A stretch of DNA of 64,000 nt from Epiperipatus broadwayi (GCA_028023455.1 JAQFVV010006255.1:992001-1056000); one strand, 5' to 3'. Positions 23,601 through 36,561 are shown, numbered from the stretch's first letter. Program-made: numbers and translations. Notes: a model not told the origin generated them from the sequence alone.

Positions 23601-24171
23601 GACATGGAAAGGCTCTATTGTTTTAATTGACGTCAGTTTTAAAAGATATATATTTTTAAGAGAATGGTCACAGGTAATTTGTATAGATTTTGTATAGATT
23701 TATGCCTGACTGAATATTATAATTGGTCTTGGTTATAATTTTTAAATAGGTCAAATTTTAGCCAAAGATTTATTTTTAGAATGAAGTGTTAAAACTGATA
23801 AAACTTTCTGCTTGTAATTTTAAGCAAACAAAAGAATTGAAAACTTGGAATTAGTTACAATGAATACTGACTTAAATAATTATTGAGGAAGAATATTGAA
23901 AAATAAATAATATTATAAATTTAACTTATTATGCTGCTATATAGATAAATTAATTATAGTTATGTTTATTCAGTTTTAACAAATCGAACAGACTATGCTC
24001 GTATATAAATATTTGAGATTGTAATTTTATATTAATGGGACGATTATATACGCACATACTCGCAATATTATAAGCAAAGTTTTTAAAATTTAAGAAATAC
24101 ACGCCATCTGAGTACAACAAATATATACTATTATCAGAGATAATAGGTGAAACAGGTGTAACCGTTTCACA
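20691..24171 (-). mobile_element. Long solo LTR, third LTR group
   Basis: Read on the minus strand it begins TGTGAAACGGTTACAC and ends CTGACCGTTACA, the same terminal pattern as the LTRs at 31, 5566 and 8253. Its last 200 bases align by eye with the end of the 31240-34111 LTR: GTGTAACCTCAGA.ATGTCATTC is shared, as is AATGTACAAA.CTGACC at the end. A candidate 5-bp duplication is ACAGT on both sides if the terminal bases overlap it. The phrase GCCTAAACTTTCGAGG occurs twice (about 21717 and 21769). No coding region is seen inside. Confidence 0.6.
22180..22560. repeat. Degenerate tandem array inside the minus-strand LTR
   Basis: Roughly 30-60-base units built from ACGCAAATATA, CGTTTTAAATAA and CTTTAGCAAAA recur about ten times with drift. 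Confidence 0.7.
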
Positions 24172-24875
24172 GTATTACTTCTCTAAGTCTACTTATTAAT
24201 TTGTTCCATTTATTTATATCTAATGAATTATAATTTTATTCTTTCATTATTAATAGTATTTTAATAATTTTTCATTACTAATTTAGTATAGAACTTTTGT
24301 TTTTAATACTACTCATAATTTTTAGCTTTTCATATCATTTAATTTGCTTTCACCAAGCATCCATTAATTTAATATATTTTTTTTATCTTTGATCTTACTA
24401 GTTTTGAAGGCTTTATATACGTGAATATATGTGTGTATATGTACAAACGTTAAATTTAAACATTTACAGATATATTTAAAAGGTTTTTAATAATTTCATA
24501 TTTTATGTGTAAAAATGTTTCTTTTTTAATATTATTTAAGTCCAATTTTTTTTTTTTAAAGTTCTTAAAACTTGAGAGTAAAAGATAAAATCAATTTTAA
24601 GATAACTTCAGTGATAGAAAAGTGGGAAAGAAAAATAACTCATTAATAAGTAGTTACGGTTAGAAAAAGACTGCAGATTGTTTTAGGCTACCCAAATAAT
24701 AAATTTCGAAGAAAGATAAAGATCAAAGAGATCAAATAATTGTATCGCAGCTGCACTGATAAAGTACATTTTATAGATAACCAGGTGTTTTAATAAATAA
24801 ATGTGCATGATGTTATTAAAAAGTCAACACATATATAGTCTGAAAAAAAGATTTAGACAGGATTGATAAGTTTTG
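24172..24875. other. AT-rich interval, nothing recognised
   Basis: No gene or repeat pair supported. Confidence 0.6.
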
Positions 24876-25195
24876 TTAAGTCTTATTGCCTCTTGGAATC
24901 AATGCATTATTATTTTTATATATTTGGAGAGATTCTACAGCAGAATGGTGAGCTAGAATCACTATTGTTGAGGATTTCTTTGGCTCCCCAAAGAACTCTA
25001 GCATATCTGAAGAGTTAAATCTGAGAAGTAAATTAACAAATAGCATTCTATTGCTGATCTCCAAAGACCAAGGAAGACTCTGAACCTTGCTATTGCTTCA
25101 CCTCTGCCATTGCTGAATTCAAATAAAACACTGGGAATAAAATGCAAAAAGTATATGGAGAAGAAAAATATCCATTTATCTATTAGCGTACCCAT
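24876..25195 (-). pseudogene. Possible decayed coding fragment, unrecognised
   Basis: Two overlapping minus-strand frames have protein-like composition: NGRGEAIARFRVFLGLWRSA in one, SSTIVILAHHSAVESLQIYK in the next, a frameshift apart. The segment is less AT-rich than its flanks. No domain recognised; a transposon fragment is the likeliest source. Confidence 0.2.
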
Positions 25196-25421
25196 ACCCA
25201 GAGCAGAAGAAAGAAGAAATAAAGAAATGAAGTCTGTGCAACATCATCATCACCATTGCAGTAAACCAGAAAGAAGAAATATGAATCTAAGCTTCAAACA
25301 GAACTTGTCCAGTAAAACCACTGTAATTAATATGTCTACATGTATCAAACATTGGTATGTGGCTAAATTCAAAATTTTAATCTTGAGCAAACCTTACTGT
25401 AATGAAAATTTATTAAACTAA

Positions 25422-26540
25422 CTGAAACGTCTATACATCGGAATAGAAGAAGAGCCTAGTAATATCAATTTTATTTGTATTTTTTCAATGACTCTTAACA
25501 ATTTTCATTTAAATCCATTTGTCTCTTTCTCCAAAGTATTAAAAATAAGAATCAATTATTAGAAAAGAGGTTTTTCAATAATGATGAATATTGATTTTAA
25601 CAATATATTATGTGTTATTTGATTATCATTACATGTAATCATTTATGTATGTATTTTTTATTATTTTAAATGATTTTTTATTGTTTATTAACTTTGATAT
25701 CACGAAAAAGAAAATATTGTTTATATATCATTCTTATTATCTATAGAGATTAAACACAAGATTTATTAATAATGGTAAGTAACACACACTCACACCTAGT
25801 GATACATATGCCTACATGAATATGTGTTGAATATATTATACTTTAACTAAACTTTTCTCTACCTATTTCTCAGATTGTTGTTTTTTAAGATAACGGGCAT
25901 AGAATTTATTATATATAATGTGCGTGTGTCGGATGTTTATTTCTGAAATCTAAAATTTCAATAATTCATGATATCTTTAAACTTCTAAATGCATTAACAT
26001 TTACGTATATTTTTTGCTATTAACGATTGAGCTTAAATTTCATTAGGGGGAAAGGAGCAGAATTTTTAGTTATTATTGTTATTGATAATTATTTAATATA
26101 AATAAATTTTTGTTTATTAATTATGTAAATTTTTCTATTTATCTATTGATGAATAACTAATAATAAAATTTGATTTTTTTAATCAAAAGAAGATTATATG
26201 TTTCTTAGGGTCATGGACAGAGTTTAAAAGTGTAATAATAGTTTAATAAATAATTGAAAATATCAGAAAGCTATATAATATTGTCTATGGAGTATCCATT
26301 GAGTGATGAAGAGTTGTTATAAGGTTTCATCACTTATAAATTAACAAAAGACATGATTTGTATTAGTTGTGAGTTAGTTATAAAGCTGTGGATGGAAGTA
26401 TCTTACCATCATCATCATTTTTATTAATTGATAAATAACCTAGGTAAATATATTAAATGGCTGTATAAATAAAGTTTTTCATTTTATTTGTTTGCTGTTT
26501 GTAAACCGGCATAAAGAATATGACTACCATTGATGATCTC
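25422..26540. other. AT-rich interval, nothing recognised
   Basis: No supportable gene. A histidine-rich 103-codon plus-strand frame just upstream (25110-25421) is built on a CATCATCATCACCAT run and looks incidental. Confidence 0.55.
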
Positions 26541-26544
26541 TAAA

Positions 26545-26700
26545 GATGAGCTAGTAAAACTTTATAATGATCTGTAGTATTAAACAGGAGCTGATAAAAC
26601 ATAATATTATTAAATATGAGCTTGAAAGTCTTATAATGTTAAATTATGAAATATGAGCTCCTAAAAAGTTTATGATGTCAAACTATTGAATGTGATCAAT
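26545..26700. repeat. Degenerate tandem repeat
   Basis: A unit of about 50 bases containing ATGAGCT.GTAAAACTTTATAAT recurs about three to four times with drift. Confidence 0.6.
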
Positions 26701-27076
26701 ATGAGAATTTGTCTGCACAAATATGGAATCATATTAATGATTCACCATTAACACAGGTGCAAATAGAATGGAAATCCTGCATACCATTATAAATAAGGCA
26801 CCAACTGAGGTTCAAACTGGTTACTATAATAAGTAGGTATCCAATGTGATTTTACCTAGGTTCAGATAGCCTAATGGCACCCAGATATATAGGAAAGAAT
26901 AGAATAGAGAGTAAAACAATTACAGATTAGATTGTCCAATTGAGGCATAAAACTACTTACATGATTATTGGTAACTGATCTAAAACAGTTGATCCATTAC
27001 AAATGACTGTCCCAATAAGGAATGGTATGAAAATAGATTTTTCTGTCTTAGATGGTCTAGATTAATCATTCCCTTC

Positions 27077-27858
27077 ATCATCATCATCATCAACCATTAT
27101 CAATCCACTGCAGGATGAAGGTCTCTCCAAGTTCAATCCATCTTTTCCTATCTTTATCTTCTCTTCTCCACATTACCCATGCACACTTTCTTATTTCATC
27201 CATCCATCTCACATGTGGTCTCTTTCTGGGCCTTTTAAATCTCTTGGAATCCAGTTTAAAATTTCAATTGTCCATCTATTATCATCTTTTCTAGCAATAT
27301 GTCCAGCCCAACTCCACTTCAGTCTTTTAATTTTTTCAATGAGGTCAGTAACACCTGTTTGTTCTCTTACCCATACATTGTGTTTTTGATCTCTTCTTGT
27401 TACTCCCAACATGCATCTCTCCATACTTCTTTGAGTGGTCTGAAATCTCTGTATTGCTCTTCTATTAAGTGTCAGATCCATAAATAAGAACTGGCAAAAC
27501 ACATTTATTAAAAATCTTTCTTTTCAAACACAGGCATATTTCTTTTTAGTATCAAGTTATTTCTACCAAAAGCATTCCAACCAAGTTTAATTCTATGATT
27601 AATTTCATCCAATATGTTTCCATCTGTATTAATAATCTGACCAAGGTATTTGTAACTGATAACTTCTTTTAACTCATCATAATCAATCTTTATTTTCATA
27701 TTTTGGAAAAATCTTTAAACATTACTTTAGTCTTTTTAACATTTATCTTTAGTCCTACTTTCCTACTTTCATCCTGTAACTCCTGCAACCTTTCCTGTAA
27801 CCCTAAAGCATTATTTGCCAAAACAACTACATCATCTGCAAAATCATTCCTTTATTAT
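27077..27858 (-). mobile_element. 5'-truncated RTE-like LINE fragment
   Basis: Minus-strand frames, broken by frameshifts, read in order. First comes NDFADDVVVLANNALGLQER at about 27848 (the F/YADD catalytic motif of reverse transcriptase). Next is YKYLGQIINTDGN..INHRI (27508-27699). Then comes TTQRSMERCMLGVTRRDQ..GVTDLIEKIKRLKWSWAGHI (27209-27502). The end is IELGETFILQWIDNG, followed directly by a (TGATGA)n tail. This order and the very short simple-repeat 3' end are characteristic of RTE-clade LINEs. The upstream part is absent, as usual for 5' truncation. Frame breaks near 27500 and at the C-terminus show it is dead. No clear target duplication. Confidence 0.85.
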
Positions 27859-28717
27859 ATATATATAAGAAAATGTGGAATTGTTTGATTGGCTAAATAA
27901 TAAATATCTAGATTCAAAAGCTATATAGGAATTCAAGCTAAAAAAAATTATTTATTTTATAATACAGTCATTTTAAATATGTTTTTAATATATTGAAAGT
28001 AGCATATAGCTCTAATAACCCTATTATATTAATCAATATCATTTTACTGTACTATAATTTAATACTTTTAACAGCTAAAGTATGTGTCATCTTCTGAATA
28101 AAAACACAATTTATGTGAGAACATTAGCATCATATCAATTCTTTTGATTTATTAAATTTGAACAAACATCTAATTTGTTGAAATTAAAATCTTTCTTTGT
28201 AATCCTAAAAGCAAAATGGCCCCAGATATAATCAAAATAGATATATATCTTATGTACTATTGAAACTCATTAAAAATTTATGGCTATGTGATGTTACATC
28301 ATAAATGATTTTATGGGCCCTGCTATTGTGCAAATTTATAAAAAAAATTGAATATAATAATATATCATAAAATATCATTAAGTATTTAATTAGATAAGTT
28401 GTTTCCAATCATAGATGAATGTTTATTAGAGGACATGGTTTTGGAAAATATAGAATGTAATTTTGTTATCAAGAAACGAAAGAAAAGTGTCCAAATATGA
28501 AATATATATTTTGATTTTAAAAATAGCTGTTTCTTCACAAGTATTTCTTTATATTTATTATAAAGATTGTGAAAATAACTCAGTAATAGTTTAAAAGCGA
28601 CTTTTTTTTTTAAATCAAAATTAGATATAAAGTTTGTTATTTTAAATTTGAATCAATTAAATACAAGACAAGAATTTAAATTATGAAAATGACTATTTTA
28701 TGTCACTTTTATTGATG
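27859..28717. other. AT-rich interval, nothing recognised
   Basis: No supportable gene or repeat. Confidence 0.6.
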
Positions 28718-28725
28718 ATCTACAC

Positions 28726-29347
28726 TATAGGTATGCAACCTTTTTAAACTTGTTACTCATAACAGACAAAATTTTACATGACCCATTACATGTTGTTACC
28801 ACCTTATTGAAGCATATAAGGAATGGTAATAAACGTTGTTTACCACATAAAAATATAAATCTTTATATTATATTTTAGTAAATATGATTTAATGTACAAT
28901 TTTTAAAAAAACTGCATATTAACATAAAATATATAATAATACTTGGTTCTTAATAGATCTGTTGATTTGTAGCAATCACAACTTTTTTAGCCTATTTTAG
29001 AAACTGTATAAATTCAAAAATGTAGTACTATATATCAATATTAGGAGTATACTAGCATGAAGAATAAAACATTGACTGTGAACAAGGGAAATAAGAGCAA
29101 TATAAGTGAAATGTTGTTATGATGTGCTGTTTATGCAAAGTGGATTGGAATATAAAGAAGGAATTGTTTAAACACAAAAGTGGTTAGACAATAATGAGTT
29201 GAACAGTTTTCATGTATTTTTGATAGGGTTGAGGTCTTAGTTATTTCAATTTGTTATCCAATATGAAAACTTCTCAAAATTTTCATAACCCCAACAATTT
29301 TTCTGTGAGCCCTTGAGGGGTCATGATCCACAAGTTGTGCACCATTG
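28726..29347. mobile_element. Diverged hAT-type non-autonomous element
   Basis: The ends TATAGGTATGCAACCTTTTT and the reverse of AAGTTGTGCACCATTG are matching degenerate inverted repeats. The flanks ATCTACAC (28718-28725) and ATCCACAT (29348-29355) form an 8-bp duplication with two transitions. Internal GAGGGGTCATGATCCACAAG just before the right end is the usual sub-terminal sequence of many hAT MITEs. No transposase. Confidence 0.75.
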
Positions 29348-29355
29348 ATCCACAT

Positions 29356-30779
29356 AGTGTTTCTAATCTACTGAAGGCAATCTGTAATTTTTTTAACTAA
29401 TTAATATTTAAAAACTCGGGTGCTTTATCAGATAATAATGTAAATAAAAATCTTAAATAAGCTTTCTCTAGAATGGTTATCATTCTGAGATATAGATCAG
29501 TTTAAATATCTCAGTAGTTTTTGAATAGAAGACTAAACTTGGATAGTGAAATGATAAAATATTTCAAGTAAATTAATTACTTGTATGATTGTTTTGCTGT
29601 CAAATAACATGGTCTCACAAATTCACAAAATAAAGACACTAAAATATTTCACTCAAGGATGCTCCTATAATGGAAAAATCATATTACCAATCAATATATT
29701 CTTGAGCTTGATGATACAATGATACTGACATGAGAATGATAAAGATATATCTTTATTGAACTGAGATTTTCAAGTAGATGAAGGTTAATAGATTTTCTAA
29801 AAAGTATTTCATGGTTTACTTGAAAGTACTTTTAGAGTAGAATCAGATATCATTATAAATACTATGTCAAAACCACTTTTTAAAGTGCTTTTAAAAAATG
29901 CATTATCTACTATTTTTAATAAAATATAGAAAATAGTTACAATTAGGCAAAGTGCAGAAAAAAAAGTGTAATGGAGACAAGGACAAAAAAGTATCATCAC
30001 GAGAGATGTTAAATACACAGATTAAAAAACCAATTTATAATATATATATATTGAAATGGTATATTTGCTCTGTCATATACCTTTCACCTATTTACTCCTA
30101 CAGCTCCTTTTTGTGCCAGGTTTAAACCTTTTAAGGTATCTTTTAAGAAACCTACATGGTCATATAACTGTGAGCTTGTGTGTGTGTGTATATATATATG
30201 TGTGTGTGTGTGTGAGCATCTACATCTGTAATCAGATTGTTATATATAGATTACAGTAATAGATATTTAAAAGTAACATATATATATATAATTTAAAATA
30301 AAAATTACTTCATTTATAAGTCAATTTGTATTTAATTTGCTTAAATTACATATGTATAGGTGTATTTCACATACCATCATCATACATATATAGCGTCTTG
30401 TTATTCAGTCATTTAGTATATTTTTTAGATTTGTTTTAAAATAATCAGTAAAGTAAAATCACACCTGTTTTAGCATAATGTGATGATGAAATCTAAAATT
30501 TGTTTAGGCAATAAATGTCAAAAATATATTTCATTTTGTAAACAAGATTTATCTAACCATGACTATTGCTAAAATCTTATGAGGAAAGTGATTGAATCTT
30601 GCAAAACATCCTGTTCAGGGGATAATACAAAAGTTAAAAGTTATTTTGGTAATTTAAAATATAAAATTTTAAAGGTGCTAATTGCTTGTCTCACTCAAGA
30701 AAATTTGTTATTAAAATTATAACTTGATCACAAGTGAGTATAAATAGGCTGGGTTTTTTTTATGCAAAATACTCTCTGT
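29356..30779. other. AT-rich interval with TG/TA microsatellite
   Basis: No gene. A (TG)n(TA)n(TG)n run is at 30178-30214. Confidence 0.6.
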
Positions 30780-30789
30780 AAAAATTTAG

Positions 30790-31060
30790 ACAGCTTCTGC
30801 TAGCATAGTCCATGCTGGTTTGAATTTTGACATGGCTGATTAGGGCAGGTGAGAATTATTGTTTCCTAAACCTGTGAATGATGATCTCCATCCTACATAC
30901 CAAGGTGGCAAATAGCCATCATAGCCATGAAGATGTTCCTCTTAATAACCTACTGCATTGAAACCTCAACTGGAAGATTGCTACCTATACTGAGAACAAG
31001 AATTGCTAGCAAATCCATTACCAAGAAGTGCCACCAGACAAGCTTCTGCTAAGAAGTTTA
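30790..31060. repeat. GC-richer unclassified repeat-like block
   Basis: Less AT-rich than either side, with phrases such as CATAGTCCATGCTGGTTTGA and CCTGTGAATGATGATCTCCA. No stable open frame; probably an old interspersed repeat of unknown class. Confidence 0.3.
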
Positions 31061-31493
31061 GATAATAATTCATAAAAACACTGCAAAGAGCTCTAAAAAT
31101 GAATTTTAACTCTTAACTTTCAAAGCTATAGCTATTCTTAAATTTAAAGGATCATTCGAAGCTAATTTGTAAAACTTTTATCTAAATGAAAAGTAAAGCC
31201 ATTGATAGTCACTTGCCTAATTCTCTTTAATAGTAAATCTGTAAAATCTCTAATACTATGTATATTAAAATGTAAAATTAATAATCATTTTGTCAATTAA
31301 AACCTATCTTTTACTTTCATGTGCAGTGACGCCTATACCGTTTTATAAATTTTAATTCATAAAATTTTCATTTTATTATATATGTGATAATATGCTGAAC
31401 ACTGAGTGTATTAATTTTAATAATTCTGTACCGAAGATATCTTTATTTATATCTTCATGTTAATAAATATAATATGTTTCAAAGCATATTTTA

Positions 31494-32540
31494 TTGATCA
31501 AAAAACAATGATTACAAGGGCTTACACAGTAAGCATAAGTTTGTTCCTGTGTTTAAACAGTTCTGCTGGGCATAAGATTGTTCAGATATATAGGAGAGAA
31601 AAAGCTTTCTCTTGAACTCTTTATGTTGTGTTTTACTACTCTTAAGGCATCGAAAGTTGCCTGAATTCAGCTTGTCTAATTTTTTTTTATATACATTATG
31701 TTGATGGACCCCATCATGTGTGTCTTTCTGGTTTTGGTGTATTGTGTTCTTTTTTTTAGCTGTGTTATTCTATCTCTTTTCCTGTTTTTCAACTATAGTG
31801 CTGATTTTAGTTTAAATAGTGACCAAGTTGCAGCAAAAATATCTGGTGGTGCTAGCATGTTATCTCTTTTTTTTATTTTTTCTAGCTTGTGGTGGAATGT
31901 GTTGAGGTTTTGTTTTGCATTGTAGTCAAAATTGAATTTACATCTGGTGTACCAATATAAATACAAGCTAAATGTCACTGCTCTTATTGTTGGGATTGCA
32001 TTTTTTTGTATACCTAGAGAATTTTTGGCATTGTTGCGTCTTTCTGACAATAGTTATTTATCATTATTTGTCTTACCTTTTCCAATCCCAGACAATCATT
32101 TAGAAAATGATGTTGTGTTTCTTCTTCTCTTTGGTACAACTTGCACAGTGGGTCTATTTTTGTAAAGAACCTTTTAAAATGGATGAAGTGTGATGTAGGC
32201 AAGGCATTCAGCTTTATTTTGACTATGAAGTCGAAGAATTTAGACTCCAGGTACCAATTTTTATATTTTTTTAGGAGCTACACATTGTTTATTTCAAGGA
32301 CCATTTTGTTGTTGATATCTTGTTGTGTCTGCTCTATTAGGCTGTGTATGTGCCAGTATGTGTATTTAATTGGGTTAGATAGGGTTATTTTGTTCCTTTG
32401 ATTTCTTATGCTGTCTAAAAGTGTGGCTGTATAGTTGTCTTTGGGAGGTGGTCGGTCAGTGGGTATTATATCTATTATTTTTTTAATATTTGGAAACTTT
32501 GTAAACATAATATAATGTCTATTTACCTTCAACTCACTTG
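31494..32540 (-). mobile_element. LINE 3' fragment with C-terminal zinc-knuckle, nested in an LTR
   Basis: Overlapping minus-strand frames (32278-32532, 32014-32202, 31793-32050) read consecutively as one decayed C-terminus. The order is RPPPKDNYTATLLDSIRNQR, then DPLCKLYQREEETQHHFLND (a C-x-E/H-x-H-C knuckle with one cysteine lost), then IPTIRAVTFSLYLYWYTRCK and a terminal helix-like segment. The C-x2-C..H..C knuckle after the RT thumb is common in several non-LTR clades; the clade is not assigned here. The same C-terminus recurs at 40385-40780. Confidence 0.7.
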
Positions 32541-32738
32541 TTGTTTCAAAATTATGTTATATTAAAATATCTGATCGTTGATTTAGATTTATATTTGTTA
32601 AATAGTTATTATGGTTTGTGATATTAAAATTGTTGTGATGTTAAATATTCATTTTATCTGATAGCCAAAATCTAGTCAGTGAAATACATTATTAAGGTAT
32701 ATTTTATAGTTTATTATTAATTATAATCTCCTCAAATA

Positions 32739-32750
32739 TACCCCCCCCCA
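32739..32750. repeat. Poly-C tract
   Basis: A run of nine or ten C in AT-rich sequence. Similar runs occur near 34467, 45771, 55570 and 59810. Confidence 0.8.
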
Positions 32751-34111
32751 CCTTTGTAGAATCTGATTAATGGTGCAGATTAGTGATTTATTAAGCATGA
32801 TTATTAATTTAGCCTTTTTTATTATAGCATTATTATCATATGCTTAATTCATCAACTGGCTTTTATTGGTAATGCAAATAGTAGTTATTTATTTAAAGGC
32901 ACCATTAATTAATTTTATATTTGTTATTTTGCCTTTGAGCATTGCCTGTGTGTGTTTATTATATATATAGATATATCTTAGCTTGCTAATCTTCATGTGA
33001 TAATGCTAGAGACCATCCCACTCCCTAGCTACCCTCATCCATGGTGGACATCAAGTCGCACCTAGGGAGCATATTGTTCAAATAAGGCGATCATGTATAG
33101 AACTGGCACACAAGGACCTAGAACCTTTAATAAGCCTATCTGAGTTCCAGATTTCATATTCCTTATTAATTAATTCATTAGCAAACCCTTCAGTCTCTAA
33201 ATGGATCACACACGTCTTATATGTGGACATAATTTCTCATCTGCACCAACACACTTTAATAATATTTAGTAAGGTGTCATAGCAAATTATATATAGTACT
33301 AGTTTAACCTGTTCATCTTTTATAAGTTATATATTTGTGTTTTATTAGAATCCATGAGATTATCTTGTTTTGTAGATTCAGATCTATATCATTCTCGAAC
33401 TTTATTATGCTCAAATCTTATTTAATTTACGCAAACCACTGCCATATTAGCACTGTATTAATTGGTATACCTATGACTAATATAGTTACTTATCAGTTGG
33501 CCAACCATGACACAGAAATTGTGTTGGCATATTAGTTTTCCATATGCATAATTCATTCATCATGCTCAAACCTATTAAATCTACTCTAATGAGATTATAT
33601 GCTGTAACACTTTAATCAATCTCATTCCACTGTATAATGCCTGCATACATCAAATCCCATACATATTTTGCTTCCCAATTGTGTGGTTATTCTTTTTTAT
33701 TTTTATTAATTACAATAAAACTTATTAAAATTTACTTCATCTTTATTATCATTTTACTCATATTTCAATCCCCATCAATTTATTGTTTAGATATGTTTGA
33801 TATGCATTAGAGTTAAATATTAATATTGCTTTAAGTTTAACATATTATTAGTTTATTAACCCAGCTTGGTATTGCATATGTGATCAATTTATAGGTCTCA
33901 TGTCTCTTTCTGTTTGGAGCTGATTCACAAATTAAATAAGGCCCATGTGTAACCTCAGAAATGTCATTCATAGAATGTTAAGCCAAAGAGCACTAGTAAA
34001 TATGTTGAAGATTAATTGGACATGGTATCTCCCTACCATTTTGGTCAGGTTTAGTCTATTTTACCTGGACTCTAGATTTTGTTACGCGAATGTACAAATC
34101 TGACCAGTACA

Positions 34112-36225
34112 ATATATATATATATATATATTATAACATTAAAAATGAGGCATATTAAAGTTAGATGCTAAATAAGTATCAGGCTAAAGAATGGACATAA
34201 TCAAACCCCAAAAGAAATATTAAAATTTAGACACTAAATAAGTATTCTGCTATAATATTATGATTTGATAAACATTAGGCCAAGTTCAGGGTTCTCTATT
34301 AGCATGATCTATGCCAGTTACAATAAGAGCCATTATTATTAAACGTTATAGAGCAAAACCCTCAATTCACTTTTACAAAGTACAGAAGCTCTCAATAATA
34401 TTTACAGCATACAACACAGAGTAGTTAGGTTATAATATTTCTTATAATAAAATTTGTTTTATTACTCCCCCCCCCTTCCATTATATAATCATACATCTTA
34501 CACCTACTATTCCAACATCTTATTGCCATGATCAGATCACAGTTAAAGATTTATATAAAAATAATTATGTTCTTTAAATTTTATTTGTCTACTTGTGCCA
34601 CTTTACTTTTTTTTTGTAAAGTAATTTCTCTTACATAAAATAGTTTTTTTTATTATTATTAAATTATGATGTTAAGATTTCAGGTTTCAGTATAAATATT
34701 ATTAATATTAATTGCTCAATCTTTTAGTTTATTTATAAGTTGTTAATTACGTGAATGGTATCCTAGTGAATAGTATGAGGCGACATACACTTATTCCAAA
34801 GATAATGTCTACCTACTTTATAATAATAATGATGATGATGGTGATGATGATGATGAAGAATTTTAATAGAAAAATATTTTAATTAAAATAAGATGCATAA
34901 AAACGTTTAATTTTGAATAATAAAACAATCTCCTAGAATACCCTTCAATTTCCAAGAATGGAAAAGGGATTTTATGGCCACTCCAAATATTTCATTAACA
35001 ACCTAAAACAATATTTCTTAAATGAAACAGATAAGATTCTATTATGAGAACAGTCTTCTCTAAATAATTGTCATTAAATTATAATGATCAGTAAAAGCTC
35101 GAGGAAAGAATAAATATTTTATGTCTTAGATGCATTCTTAACATCTGTAAATCATTATGACTAAGTTGATTTATTATTTCTAATATATGTGATTGTACCT
35201 TAAATAAAGAGAATGAAATATAATTACATTATGAGTTATACTATGTTTAGATTTCTGCATAAAAGATTTGTGTCTAAGATATTAGTGAGACTTTAAAACA
35301 AGATTTAGCCATAAAATATAATATTTATATACAATAAACAATTTAATGACAATAACATTATAGGAAATCTACAAAATTTAAGAGTGCTGTTTTAAAAATA
35401 TTACAATGCATTTTGCTCCCTTAGAGAAATACACTTTCCAAAACTTATAGCTTAAATTTGCATCAAAAAATAAAAATAAAGTAATAACTTAAATGTTCAC
35501 CAACTATTGTTTGTTTTGGTGGATTAATGTATACCTCATGAACACAGATATTGTTATAAGAAGTTTCACTTTTCTTAATTTATAAAACTGAAATTACTAT
35601 TGGCTGTTATTATTCCAAAACCTTTTCTATCTTCTTAAATAATAAATTTTATTAACATAAACATTATTTCACCAATTCTATATCTTCTTAATTTGTAAAA
35701 TTTTATTAACTTATGCATTATTTTAATAATTCTATAGCTTTCTAAGTGATGAAACTTTTATTTAGAATTATTTCAAGAAGTTCAACATTCAGCATACAAT
35801 CATAGCATCATATTGTTCCAAACAATGAACAAACCTAACTATTATTGTCCTATCAATCCAGTGATCATTTGCTATTGACTGTTGATGATAATGTATGTTG
35901 CTTATTTAGACTAAGAAATGCAATTTTAAAATTTTAAATAAAGTAATTATTGGTTTTATCTCATGCAGTGTTGGCAAAGCTTAGCAAAACAGATTTATAC
36001 TTCAGGACTATCTCTATCTACACTAAGAGTAGTCAAAAGAGCACCTGAAAAAGAGATGTCACTCTCCAAAAACAAACAACCATATCAAGGGCCAAAATAA
36101 TAAAGTCATATAATAATATACCACATGCAATTGCAATACAAAAATATCATACTTCCAAGATTAAAGTTAAACAAAGGCAATGAACCTAGTGATGGCATGA
36201 ACCCAAAATATGCATCTACATTCTG
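34112..36225. other. AT-rich interval with small microsatellites
   Basis: No gene. (TA)n at 34112-34131 and a (GAT)n run at 34828-34857. Confidence 0.6.
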
Positions 36226-36561
36226 AGGACAAATATGTTAGGATTTTATCTCTGAATATATAGGAAAAATGGAAATGGACCATCACAAAAACTAGGAACA
36301 ATAAAAATTGCTTCAAACAAAGCATTTATACAAGTGTGAAATATAAGAATACATACCACTCGAGGAAAATATCAATGACAACCACTCGAGGAAAATATCA
36401 ATGACAAGAGAGAAATCAGACTCACATCTCTTTACAAAATATATGGTTATCTAAATAAATGTCATCAAGAGGGAGATAAGCCTTTTATCCTTTGGAAACA
36501 TAAATGGGCAAGATACGCTTATAGCAAATACACAAGAGAAAAACTAATTATAATCTCTTAA
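36226..36561 (+). pseudogene. Possible Penelope-like GIY-YIG remnant
   Basis: A plus-strand frame from 36382 to 36561 reads EIRLTSLYKIYGYLNK.. then WKHKWARYAYSKYTREKLII and stops. The spacing (T-x-L-x-K-x-x-x-x-L-x-K, then W-K-x-x-x-A-x-x-Y-x-x-x-x-x-x-E-K-L) resembles the C-terminal half of the GIY-YIG endonuclease domain of Penelope-like elements. An upstream EYIGK at about 36257 could be the YIG motif in another frame. A perfect 26-base tandem duplication (36356-36407) interrupts the match. It is short and decayed, so the assignment is tentative. Confidence 0.3.
36356..36407. repeat. Perfect 26-base tandem duplication
   Basis: Units begin CCACTCGAGG at 36356 and 36382 with no differences, so the duplication is recent. 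Confidence 0.95.

Larger units (their letters stand above)
31240..34111 (+). mobile_element. LTR of the second family, interrupted by a LINE
   Basis: This starts TGTAAAATCTC and ends GACCAGTACA. Without the nested LINE it is about 1.82 kb, the same as the copy at 8253-10076. Shared landmarks include TTCAAAGCATATTTTA near 31475, ATGCAAATAG.. near 32873 and CACAAGGACCTAGAA near 33111. It is more diverged than the LTR pair at the window start and carries no internal genes. Confidence 0.65.

Noticed and set aside
25110-25421. 103-codon plus-strand frame with a histidine run
   Set aside because: The histidines come from a CAT repeat and the rest has the composition of random AT-rich sequence.
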